Source: Panonychus citri
Taxonomy: Eukaryota; Arthropoda; Arachnida; Trombidiformes; Tetranychidae
Direction: 5' to 3'
Length of the DNA: 64,000 bases
Assembly: GCF_014898815.1 (NCBI RefSeq)
Contig: NW_026515537.1
Location: 124,001 to 188,000 of the forward strand
A program made the position numbers and the translations under genes. This document shows, piece by piece, positions 1-12,100 of this stretch. How positions within the stretch are numbered: position 1 is the stretch's first letter; the number at the start of each line of letters is the position of its first letter. The notes under the pieces are model-generated. The model searched no databases and was not told where the DNA came from. It saw nothing but the letters and a program-made list of their open reading frames with translations.

Positions 1-923
1 ATGATGATGATGACGATGATAATAATAACAACACCAATAATGATGAACAGTATCAACAGCAAAGTCACAGAGGTTTAAATCATCAAGAATCAATTGAAAT
101 GTCACCACAACGAGGTTATAATTTATTGAATCAAGAGATTTACAGTGAAGATGAAAAAATTGGCTTCAACAGTAGCTTTGAAAGTTATCCGAGTTACAAA
201 AATTGGGATGAACCAGGAATCCTCCTTTCAATACCCGATTTAACTGCTTCCTCGACACCTCGAAAAATAATGTTTGGAGGAGGAGGTGAAAGACCAATTG
301 ATGGTCGTAGTGAGACATTTGAAAGTCGAGGAGGTTTTGTTGGCAGTGGTGGTGGTGGTGGTGGAAGTGTAATACCATTCATGATGGGATCAAACAGAAA
401 CAATAACATCAATTTCAACAATAAGCATAATCACAATGAGAGTAATAATATAAATTATTCAACTGCAATGAGAAGATCAATCTCATCAATACATTCATCT
501 AATTTACCACTTCCTCCTCCTCCACATCACCATCAACAACAACAACTACAACAGCAACATGAATCAACTCGACAGCCACCCTTTACCCTGAATATAATTC
601 CAACACCTTATCACATTTTCCAGTCTCTTCCTCAGTCAGGTGATCATCAGAATAGGATAAACTATGATAAGAAAAATATTTCTAATGATATAAGAAGAGG
701 TAAAACTAAGAATCAACAACAAGCCCACTCTCAACAGAATCAATATCTCCACCATCATACACAACAAAATCAACAACAGCAACAACAACGTCAACAGCGA
801 CAACAAAATCGACGAAAGTTTAAATTCAATTCTCTTCATGCATCACCAGTTACCAAACGTTCATTTTCACCTCATCCACTTTATCGTCATCCATCATTCC
901 ATTCAATTGAAACTGATATATGA
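1..923 (+). CDS. 3' terminal coding exon of an unidentified gene (low-complexity, PDZ-ligand C-terminus)
   Basis: The frame is open from base 3 through the stop at 921-923, so this is the C-terminal part of a gene that begins outside the window; the ATG at 99 is probably internal. The protein is largely disordered: an Asp/Asn run at the window edge, a Gly-rich stretch near codons 80-95, a Pro/His/Gln segment and a long Gln-rich segment near the end. The last four residues are ETDI, a class I PDZ-binding pattern (S/T-X-hydrophobic) found on channels, receptors and adhesion proteins. No catalytic domain is visible and I cannot name the product. An AATAAA lies 37 bp past the stop, which supports a real gene end. 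Confidence 0.6.
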   Translation, partial: DDDDDDNNNNTNNDEQYQQQSHRGLNHQESIEMSPQRGYNLLNQEIYSEDEKIGFNSSFESYPSYKNWDEPGILLSIPDLTASSTPRKIMFGGGGERPIDGRSETFESRGGFVGSGGGGGGSVIPFMMGSNRNNNINFNNKHNHNESNNINYSTAMRRSISSIHSSNLPLPPPPHHHQQQQLQQQHESTRQPPFTLNIIPTPYHIFQSLPQSGDHQNRINYDKKNISNDIRRGKTKNQQQAHSQQNQYLHHHTQQNQQQQQQRQQRQQNRRKFKFNSLHASPVTKRSFSPHPLYRHPSFHSIETDI

Positions 924-959
924 ACACTGAGAGAGTATAAAGTAAAGACAAATAAGATG

Positions 960-965
960 AATAAA
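960..965 (+). terminator. Polyadenylation signal AATAAA of the upstream gene
   Basis: A canonical AATAAA lies 37 bp after the stop at 923. It is the first such hexamer downstream and fits a short 3' UTR. Confidence 0.45.
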
Positions 966-3037
966 CTTTTGGATGGAGAGAGAGAAATAGATAAAAGTTC
1001 TGAGAAAATGAAGAAGAAAAATATATCTAAATAACATTGGATAGAAAGTACATGTTCTTTCAATTTCTTTTTCGATTTTTTTTTCTTCATCTTCATGTCC
1101 TAGATTTTCATCTTCTCCTTTTCCTCATAATAATTGTAATCTCAAGCTCAATCATCTTCTTCATCTTCATCTTCATCTTCTCCCTTCTATCCAATATTGG
1201 AAAAAAAGGAGAAAGCAAAACATTGAGAAAAGTTTTCTCATTTTCCGTTTCCTCTTCTTCTTAATTTATAACATGTAACAATTAATCAGATGATTTATAT
1301 ATAATTGTGTTGATAAGAAAACAAAAATATTCGAAACACTTTGATATAAGAAAATTGACAAAAATTGTAAAACAATTAAATTAAATTTTCCTCTCAACAT
1401 GTAATCATTTTCTGTTTGTCTTTATCATTCATAAATCTCACATTGAGTATTCATCGTTTCTATTATGTTGGGGTGGATTAAGATTACTATAGTTTAGATT
1501 AACGATGAATTATTAATTCTGATTAACGGTTAAAGAGAGGGTAAGATTTATGGTTAGGTTTCATCTTCCATCATGCAAATTGTTCATTCTCATGATTACT
1601 GATTATCTTTCGTATGCTTGGATATTCATTTGATCATAGAGTTTGATTATTGTAACTCGATTATCTATAAATCGGATTAGTTTTTTTTTTCGGTGAAATT
1701 TTTTTCGTAAAGTTTTTGTCCATCAAAAGGTTTCAATCTCATAAATCATTGCAGAATTATCATAATTAAACTGATGGAAAACAATTTATATTGATTGATA
1801 GCTTGTAATCGTCATTCTCAGCGATTAATCAAAACATTAGAAGATGAAGATTCCATGCCAATTTATATTCTTCTATTCAATTTTCATGATGTTTTCTCCT
1901 TTTTTTTGCTCTACTAGGAACTTACTGAGTTCATAGATTAAAAGATAATCAAATGATAGAAAAAAAGAATTCAATTGTCTTTAGATTATCATTGATCCAT
2001 TAAAGGAAATACTTATTCTATATCCTTGAAAGTTCAGGAACAGAATCAGAAAAAAATCATAAAACAATGGAGATCTAATTTTCTGAGCTGGTGGCTCTGA
2101 GTCCTTGAACTTTATCTGTATTCAGATTATTTTGCATCATGACAGCTCAATTGAATGACCAGAAAAGTTTTAATTAATTGTATTTGTAATAATACCTGAT
2201 TAACAGGTAAGTACAACTTTTGATTGCTCAATCTTAACTTGTCAACACTTAATAACATATAAACAGTTTTATCTTGTTAAATTATCAAGATACAATGTAA
2301 ACAATTAACCAGTTTTTTAATTAACTAATACATAGAAATTTTAATTCATATGATTAATTGATTAGCAACTTTTTGTTACCTGAAATTCAAATTGTAACTT
2401 TTGGTGTTGCGATGTTTTGGTTAAATTCAAACAAGAAAACATTAGTTATTTGTAACAATCTATTAATTGAATTTTTTTTAATGAGACTTTGAATCTTTTC
2501 AGTTAATCATTTTGATTCAAACAATTAATTTACTTATTTATTTATTATTTAATTAGTTGTTGTTATTACTTGACTTGATAGCAAAGTTAACTACTAAAGT
2601 TTTCTCGATATGTTTAATATGATCTTGATACAAATGACTTTCGGACAGTTATCTTAATGATCAGTGATGATCTATGAAAATATTAGATCTAAATGGTCAT
2701 CAAGTGTGGTCATTTACTTACTCGATGGTCATTTGATTTAATTGATTTGCTATGAGAAAAGAAATCTTTCAATTCCTTTCAAATCTTCCATCGTTTTTAT
2801 CTCAGCCTCTGTCATTGGGTTGTGATTTATGCACCATGGTAAATGTCCTACCGTGATCTTGGTCTCGATAAGAGAAAAAAATTCGAGGTTCTCTTTTTTT
2901 TACTTACTTTTCCAATCAGTAAATAATATTGAGTTACCTTGATTGAAGTCTACCTCGATTGAACGATATTAGCATTTGAACATTCAAAGAAGAGAAAGAA
3001 AGAGAAATTCTACCAAAATAATCATACCCTCGAGACA

Positions 3038-3040
<3 letters not shown>

Positions 3041-3077
<37 letters not shown>
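3041..3077. repeat. (TC)n microsatellite
   Basis: 37 bp of uninterrupted TC dinucleotide repeat. Confidence 0.97.
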
Positions 3078-3078
<1 letters not shown>

Positions 3079-5336
3079 ATAGTTTCGTGGTCCATTTGTT
3101 TATCGCGACACGTTCAATGCTCATAATAAATTATCAGAGAAGTGAAAGTGATTAATAATACAAAAAGAATTTCAATATTTATTTATTAATAGTTAACGGA
3201 AGAATCAAAATCTATAAGTTAAACTTTTTTTCTCCAAACAATTAAAATCAAATTAAGCGGATACAGTTAATCAGCTAATTTGTATTGAATATTAAAAGCA
3301 TATTAATCATAATCTAGAGTCATTTTCAATGTGACTATCTATGGGTCAGTAATGGTAAAATTATGAAAATATCTGATATACACATTTTCACATTGAATGA
3401 AAACTTCCGGTAAAACAATTAGCTGATTGGTGAAAGTGAGGGTGAAACAAAGTTAAATAATTAGAATGACGGTTAAGTGATTAATTAATTGCGATGTGCT
3501 TTATGTTTACATTGGGCTGAAAATTGTCATCACTTGTACATGAAAAGATTATGAATGAGAAAACATGAGGAAAATAAGGAAGTTCAATAAAAACAAATGT
3601 CAGAAAATTATTTTATCATAATAATATTTTTGGGTTCACATTAAATGTACATATAAATCTGAAAGAACCAGATTCTTGCTTAACAATTAAGATTGATTCT
3701 GTTTAATGGATCATGAACACGATGTTTGGTCTTAATTGTTGTTACATTATTCTGATAATATAATAATATTATTTTCTCTCATCATCTTCATTGTGATGGT
3801 AAAAGTCTTAAGGATAAAACCACAAGCAAAGACCAAAAGAAGACAAATGCAAACAAAGTATAAATCATCATTTAGAGAGAGAGAGAGAGAAGATGGAGGC
3901 CTAACTGTAACTCAACTTAAATGATTGTAATCAAATAAAATTGGGTTAAATTGTTGCAAATTATATCTACAAACATTAGAATTGCAAAAATGTTTTCTCA
4001 TAATGCAAATATGAAAAGATCAACATTAACCTTGATAAGTTTTTGCAAGAAAAAACAAAACTTTCAACAATCAACGATAAACAATCAATGATAGGGAGAA
4101 AGTTGTAATTTCATCGTAACAAATATTGGGCAATTGGTTAATAAATGTTATGTTTTTCTCAATGAAATTGCAAATTCTTTCTAAAAATATCCATAATTGT
4201 CATTCATTATGATCTAAACTCGATTGCGAAACTGAAACGAATTGAAAATTACAGAGAGATTATCAATAATTTGGATGGAAAATAAATTTACTGGTGCTGA
4301 TTAAAATATCAATAGTATTACATCAATGTTGATATTAAGATTTTCATTTTTTGATAATGAAAATTGATGGGGAAAAAAGGTAAACAAAGACAATAAATGA
4401 TTCGATTGCAACAATCAAATCAAATGACTTATTTTCCATTTCAATATCAAGGTTATCATCATCTTCGTCGTTGTTTTCAACATTATCATCTTTATTGTAA
4501 CTATTTCAATCACCATTCATACTTCAAGGGCTCTTGAAAAGTTTCCTCTCTCATCTCATTAATATTTGACCTTAAAAATTAGGGAAAATCGTTTTTCCCC
4601 CTTCAAGTTGAGATACTGAACTGGATCGACTCTTTTGGTGTAAATTGACATCTTGGTGACAATTTGACGAAAAATCGTTGAAAATCGTAAGAATCGCATG
4701 AATTATATCATCGATACAAGGAAGAGAGAGAAACTAATTAAAAGTAGTAGCATGTTATTCAATACGATAAAAGGATTAGTATTGAGATCATCATGATCTT
4801 TTCTGTTCCTAATCAGTATTTTATCTTTATGTTGATATTACCACATGAATGTTATTGAAACAATTTATGTGATTATCATTTGGAATCAATACAAATCATC
4901 TTAGGTTTTTATTCATAATTCAGATCACCTCTCGGACCATCTTATTCACTATTAATAAATCTTACATGGAAAACGATTGAACTTTTTTCTTACAATGGCT
5001 ATGAATTTATTGTATCATGGAAAAAGTTACTAAATTTGCTCATATATTATAATAGATTTGATTTATGGTTTACAATAAAAATCTCTGAGTAAACATGGTG
5101 ATCATGTAAATCAAGGATAAACATGAAAATTTCACAATGAAATGTCAAGAAGTAAGAAATCAATATTTAACCATCAAAGTGATTATGATTTAAGGACAAT
5201 GACAGATTAACATGATAATCTATTAATACTGATGGGTGATCAAAGGAAAGTGATGATGTAAAGTGGAAGAGAATGAGAGAGAAAGTCAAAGTGAGTGAGT
5301 GAGCTAGTGAGCATTTGGGTGAATTAGTGAGTAAAT

Positions 5337-5338
<2 letters not shown>

Positions 5339-5387
<49 letters not shown>
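5339..5387. repeat. (GA)n microsatellite
   Basis: 49 bp of uninterrupted GA repeat, preceded by a degenerate GA/GTGA-rich stretch. Confidence 0.97.
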
Positions 5388-5390
<3 letters not shown>

Positions 5391-7310
5391 GAGCTCCTAG
5401 GATTGATCATTGATGCCAAGGTTAAAAACATGAACCTCCCCAAAGTATAAAGTCAACAAACAACTTAACTATTCAAAGAATCAATTTAATCAGTATCACT
5501 AATCACTAATCACTAGCCCAGTGATTGGTTTAATACAACAAACAATTAGAAAGTGTTGCAATTGGGAAAGGTTAAATAATCAAAACAAAAAAAAGGTAAA
5601 CAATTTCACTTTTTTGATTGCCGTTGTTTTTGATAATCATCATCATCATTTATCAATTAGTGGGAAAATTAATCAACTTGATAATCTATTTTTAGTAATG
5701 TTATTTAAAAACTGATAATGACAGAGAAATGTGCTGATTATTAGTCACGATTTTGTAAAAGGATGGAGAGTAAAATAATCGCATCAAATCAAATGACGTA
5801 GGAAATTAATTGAAGAAAAAAAAATGACAGCAAATTATTAGTTACATAAGTTGTAACTTGAATTAATCCAGATTTTAATTCATATGTCATAAAATTGTCC
5901 AAATATCCTTGATGCTAATAGTTACCAGGGGAAGATTAGACTCAGTAAGTTTGGAACTTTTATTGGAAAAATAAATATGAATAACTAGATCGAAAACATG
6001 ATATCGAAAGTTTTTTTCGCAATTCGAAAATTTTAATCTTTCTTTCATTGGATCAGAGTCTTGGAGATAAATCAGCTTTCTAAATTCATTAAATATCTGA
6101 TAATCTACAATCGATTTGATCTGAACATTGGTACAATCGATAATTTTTTGTGTGAAATGTTAAGCAGATAATAAATATTATATGTATCATGTGTTTGAAG
6201 AAAAACGGGAAATGTAATTAAGTTTAACACGTAACTTGATTTGATTGTTGTTTCTGCTATTAGTTAACCAAGTTATACAATTGATGAAATGTCCTTGGTG
6301 AGCCAGTCAAGCAATCAAGTATTTTTCTATGGTTATTTTTTGTTTCTTTTTTTACTTGTGATAAATTAAATTAAGGAAAAGTAAAATATATTCATGTAAT
6401 AATAAGTGAAAAGAGTATCAACCATTATCATCATGGTTCAGTATCATCAATATGATGCTTTATATGTATATCAATTGTATCATCCATCCTCTTGATAATT
6501 GTCTCTAATATGAAAGATAATCAAGAGTAAGGGAAAGACTTGATACTTCCAACGAGACGAAGAAAAAAAGTTCTGAGTATCAACTAATCATCGTCATGGA
6601 ATCAACTTTCAATGAAATCATCTCTTGATTCTCACACATATACTCTCTCTCTCTCTCCTTCATTATTATCTTAATTGCGATAAATGGTTGGATTGTCAAT
6701 GAAAAAATTACCATGATGGTTTTAAAGAAGGTGAACAATTATCGTGATGTAATGAAAAAAGAAAAGAATGAAAAAAAAAGTTTTCTTTCTTAAATGAATT
6801 ATCATGAAGTTTACTTTCAATTGGAGTGAGTACAATTATATTACAAATGAAATTAAAGACATTCAATTGTAATAGAAGTTTTTTTCTAATTATTCACTTG
6901 ATTATGTGTTAATTGTTCATTAAAACTTATCAAATTTCAATTGGTTTTGATATTTAAATATTAAAAAAGTCACAATGACTGGATAAGGAAAAAAACAAAT
7001 AAACAACTCGTATGAAAAAAGATACAAAATGTAACGTTTTCATTTCATCAATGTAATCAAAACAAAAACAATTCTCATGTTACCTGTCAACTATTAATAC
7101 TTTGAATCTGAACCAAATTCAGTGGCTCCCATGGAAAGATTCAAATGGATATCCTTTCCTCTCTCCCTCTCGTAGCATTTGCCACTTTCAGATCTCTCTC
7201 ACTTTTTTACTAGTATTATAATTGAATACAAGGGAGTCTACGTAAGTGCAACAAGAGGCTGTCAAAAACTTCCCCTTCTTATCATCATTATTCTGTTCAT
7301 CATCATCATC

Positions 7311-7314
<4 letters not shown>

Positions 7315-7367
<53 letters not shown>
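7315..7367. repeat. (TC)n microsatellite
   Basis: 53 bp of TC repeat preceded by (ATC)n, about 270 bp upstream of the CD36-like start codon. Its reading frames give artefactual Ser-Leu and Arg-Glu peptides. Confidence 0.97.
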
Positions 7368-7370
<3 letters not shown>

Positions 7371-7635
7371 TTTCCTTCCTTCTCTCACTCACTTTTCTCA
7401 TCATCATAATCTTAACTTGTTGATTTCTGTCAACTGCATAAATGAAACTTTTACTTTATTCAATTTCAATGGTGATATAAGTTAACTTATTCCACGTTAC
7501 CTGAGACATTATCGCCTCCCGAAAATCAAACTACTTAACATTTAGTCATTTTTTCATCATTACAATCAACTTTATCTTTATCATCATAATTATCTTTCAT
7601 CAATTTATCACCAAACTTACACGTTCTGATTTCAA

Positions 7636-7752
7636 ATGGATCTTAATAAATCAATATCAACAGTTATCATCTTAATTGGTTTAACAATCATCGCCTTTGG
7701 TGTTTATATGCCTCTTTTAATAGACAATTTCATTGAGACAATAATTCAACAG
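7636..7752 (+). CDS. CD36-like gene, exon 1 (start codon, N-terminal TM)
   Basis: 39 codons beginning with ATG and encoding a short Lys-containing N-terminus followed by a hydrophobic segment ending near PLLIDNF. Donor CAG|GTAAGT at 7753, phase 0. Confidence 0.88.
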
Positions 7753-8703
7753 GTAAGTTAATCAACTAATTATGAATGAAAAGTGTGAATATTTTCTCAT
7801 AAAATCTCTCAACTTTGTTTTCGTCATGAAAAAGTTTTTTCTTTTCTTAGAGTTGAATAGTTTCCGGTTCCTTGAGTTTCTTTTTCTCTAATTATCTCTC
7901 TCCATTTTATTATCTAATATTTTGAAAGTAATTTCCCCTGTGAAAGATGATAAACTCATGATGAAATAAATGAAGAAAAATTCATGATAACTTACAGATT
8001 TAACAATTACCTAGACGATTAATTTTATCGTTGTTACTGTTAACCAAATGATGAAAGGAGAGAGAAAAAAACGTAATAAGAAATATCATTCATGTTTACA
8101 TTGAATTTCAATCACAGTGATTAACTATCAATTACTATTATCATTAGCAGAATCATTATTATCGTTACCAATAATCATTATCATCGACAATAAATGTTAG
8201 TTTTTTACTTTGTCACAATCAAACATTTGGGTCTCTCAGTTAACCTTGTACGATATTTTTATATGTCTACATTCAATCATCGATAATTGACCATTTCTCT
8301 CCGTCCAAACTGACCACTAGACGTAATAGATTTGATAGTAATCGATAGGATAACAATTCGATGACATGATTTTTTTTTCTTCTCCTTTTCTTCATTTTCC
8401 TGATAATCAACTTTTCTCTCTCACTTTCACTATTATAATTATCCAACATTTAAACAATAATCATAATAATTTTATCATTATGATTATATGTTCTTCATGG
8501 AGATCAAAAATACCATGTAGAAGTTCTCATTCTTTGACCTATCGGAAAACTGACCATGAAAGGGAAAAGAAAATTGATTTTAATCGTTAACTTATTCCGA
8601 GTATCTTGTTATTTATTATGAGTAAAAAAAGAGAAAAAAACTTTTTCATTCTCTCTCCCCTTGTATCGATTTCCAAGTTAACGGTAAATCGAAAGTTATT
8701 CAG

Positions 8704-8750
<47 letters not shown>

Positions 8751-9114
8751 AACATCAATCTCTAGGAAACTCGTTTAACCATTTTACCTTGAAAAAAAAA
8801 TTTTCTCATCTTCTATTTACCTTAATCTTAACAATAATCGTATTCATCTGATGAAGATGTTAACAATAGTAAAAAGTAATGGTAACCAACATAATGATTA
8901 CATGAACTTTAACTGAATTTAACTGAACTCAACTGAATATAAATACATATACTATTAATAAATAAAAACCTGAATCTAGTTAAAACTGGCTTATTGCTGA
9001 TTCTTTAATATGTAATAATAATAATAACATGATATAATGGTCCATACAATTTATTAGGATAAAATTGTCCTCAGGGTTTAGTAACATAGTAGATATAAAG
9101 GAGGAAATGATAGA

Positions 9115-9178
<64 letters not shown>

Positions 9179-12100
9179 ACAGAGTAAATTTATCAAAGCA
9201 TAATGAGTGTTACATTTTCACTGAAAAGATACATGGTGAAGGGTATAAAAACACGGAATCCATCAGAACTCCAATTGTATCACTTCGATGATCTTTTCCC
9301 TGATTATTGAATAATTTTATTCAATTCCTTCATTTATTTTTTCCCATTTTCTAAAACTTAGTTTTCTTTAATTTTCATTTTATTCATATTAATCTCTTTG
9401 CTTAATTAAGCTAATCAATCTCTTTATGCTTAATCTCTGTATCACTAAAGTGATCTAATTGTTTAACAGTTTAACCAAAATTCCGTTAATTACCATTCAA
9501 TGGTCTCTTCTTAAAGTACCAAAACTTTGGCCAAATTAGAAAGACTTTGATTTTCTTTCTTTTCTTCTTTCTCTTCCCTTTCTTATCCTTTTAGCTTTAA
9601 CAAGCCTTTTACCTTTCAGAGGTTAAAACTTGTCTTATCATCATCATCATTACAAAGAAGATGATTTTTGGCGCGACAGTATTGTTCACTTGCTAATCTT
9701 ATCCTTGTCTATGATGATCACTAAAGTGATAAAAACGTTAAATTTTTCCCTTTAACTATTACTAATTATGATTATTAATCATCTTCCCCAATTTTGTTTT
9801 CTTTATTACTTTGTAATCTCTTCAACTAATCCTCAGTTTAATGCCTTCACTTTAACTGTTAAGTTCAAGTATCTCCATGTTAAACTCAATTTACCTTCTG
9901 TTTCTATTAAGTTCTCAATAAAGTTCAGTTCATTTTAACCATCACTTAGTGATTTTGTTCAATAAATTGATATTCTAATTGAGAATAATCCTGAAATTAC
10001 TTGGAACAAATCTGAATTTGTGACAGATTTATCTCCTGATTCCCCATCCGTTGGTTATAGTTAATCTCTCAGAGATATTGTGTCTCTATCTTATTCTGTT
10101 GCTCAGAATTTCTCCCTCAACTTAATCAACAAATACTCACAAATTGGCGAGGTTACCAGGATTATTCTCTTCTCCCCTTTTTCAATTTCTATTGTGTTTC
10201 CCACTAGTGTTTTTGTGCTGTTCTTATAATGGCTAATAATAGTAAAGCTAAACTTTCTAGAAAGGCTGCCTTAGAAAAGGCTCGAGCTGCTAAAGCTTCA
10301 ACTCGTCGTACTCGTGACCCTACACCAGTAGACCCAAGTGATGCCCCATTAGCATCTACTAGTAATGTTTCCGATGAAACAATGTTACAAACACCTCAAG
10401 CTCAACAAGCTTATCCTCCATCCACTCCAACTACTACAATTAGATCAACCCGACCCAAAACGGTCAATTTAATTGAAAAATCTCTTAGAGATCTTACCCC
10501 TGAAGAAATAACTTCTTTATTCCAACAATGGAACATCCAATTCACTCTTCGTTCTCTTGCTGCTAAAAAATTAACCGAAGTTGTAACAACTCATCTTCTT
10601 CTCTATGGTGAAGTTCTTGATTCTGATGAAATTCTAAATCTCCCTGTTGCTGAAATTAAAGAACAAAATGTTCCAGATTGGCTTCTAGATTTTCGTTTGG
10701 AAAATATTTCTGAATTGGAAATTCAAACATTCATCAAATCAATCGGTCGTGATGATGATACTATTTTTCACATCACTCATGGTGAACTTTATGCTCTTCC
10801 CTTAGCTCTTGGAACTCTTAACAAGATGAAAATTGTTCTCAACCATCATGGTGCACAAATAATCGATCCTACAGTTTCTGTTGCTTCATCTACGATTTTA
10901 TCCCCTGATTCACCTCTTACCGCTGCTTCTTTTCTTGAGATTGCTAAACAATTGAAAGTCGATCCTTATGTGCCTGAATTCGTAAAAGGTGAAGATACTT
11001 ATGGTTGGCTTATTAAAACTCGAGATCGCTTAGCGAAAGAAAACGTTGATGATTCAACTCGATTACGATTGCTACAAAAAGCCATGGCCCATGAGATTAA
11101 ATCTTTTGCTGTTGAATTGGAATCAATTACTGATTACGGTGAATATCTCAACTCCCTCTTTGAAAAACTTAAGACCCCTGAATCTCAGTATTCTGCCGAT
11201 TTCGAACTACAACAATGTCGATATCATCCTGAAAATCATCCCGAAAAATTTTTCTCTGAAATGAAAAGACTAATCAGTAAAGCATTTGGATCAGTTACTG
11301 ATCGCATGTATGTTTCTCTAATCCTCCAACACATCCCTAAGTATATTCGAGATGACATTTATACCTTAGGTATCAATGACGATAAAACTCGAATCTTCAA
11401 TTTTCTCACTCGATTACACTTCGATTATAAAAACTCTAAAGAGAAACAAAGATAAACCCAAAACTTTTCTAGATCTTCTGATCGTCCTGATAAATCATCA
11501 CTCACCTCAAAACTTTTCAAAAGTAACAATCACAACGATAAAATTATTCCTTCTGATAAAAACAGAACCTCTAATCCTAATCAATCCAGATCATCTAATC
11601 AAACAAAGGTGATAAATTCTGCAATTACTGCAAAGAAACTGATCATACAGTGAACGAATGTGTTCGTTTGGCCAATAAAAGGCTAGAGATGCTGCGGTGG
11701 AAAAGTTCAACAAAACCCACTTCATCTCAATCAACATTCTCCAATTTACCTGCTAATTTAACCACAATGGTTCCACCTCCTCAAGTAAGTCCTCAACAAA
11801 ATCAACCAACAACTATTTTGGAACCGATTCAATCCGCTATCCGAGATACTCCCATTAACTTTGCAACGGTTAAAAATTTGGACCAAATAACTAAACTTGG
11901 TAATGTTCAACTCGCTCATATGCCGCAAGTTAATATTAAACTTTGCTTACCCACGAAAGAAATTATCCAAGAAGGAAAAGTTCTTATCGATACTGGTGCT
12001 ACAACTTGTGCCATTGACCTTCATTGGCAAAGGAACTTCAAGTTCATGTAATTCCCTCTCTCGATATCTTAAGGTATTTGCTCTGACTCTTATGTCGATT

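Larger units (their letters stand above)
966..7635. other. Intergenic region, no gene seen
   Basis: AT-rich sequence between the terminal exon on the left and the first coding exon of the CD36-like gene. It contains (CT)n and (GA)n microsatellites and only short open frames, several of them created by those repeats. The promoter and any 5' untranslated exon of the CD36-like gene should lie here, but I see no convincing TATA box close to 7636. Confidence 0.6.
7753..9232 (+). other. Intron 1, 5' part: no gene seen
   Basis: AT-rich intronic sequence with two dinucleotide arrays and no supported coding frame. It ends at the target-site duplication of the LTR retrotransposon. Confidence 0.8.
9237..10141 (+). 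repeat. Left LTR
   Basis: 905 bp, starting TGAAGGG and ending TACTCACA, matching 19563-20454. It has a TATAAAA only seven bases from its 5' edge and AATAAA hexamers at 9917-9922 and 9961-9966. Confidence 0.95.

Noticed and set aside
7179..7485. Open frames across the (TC)n array
   Set aside because: The dinucleotide repeat has no stop codons and yields Ser-Leu or Arg-Glu runs; there is no other support.
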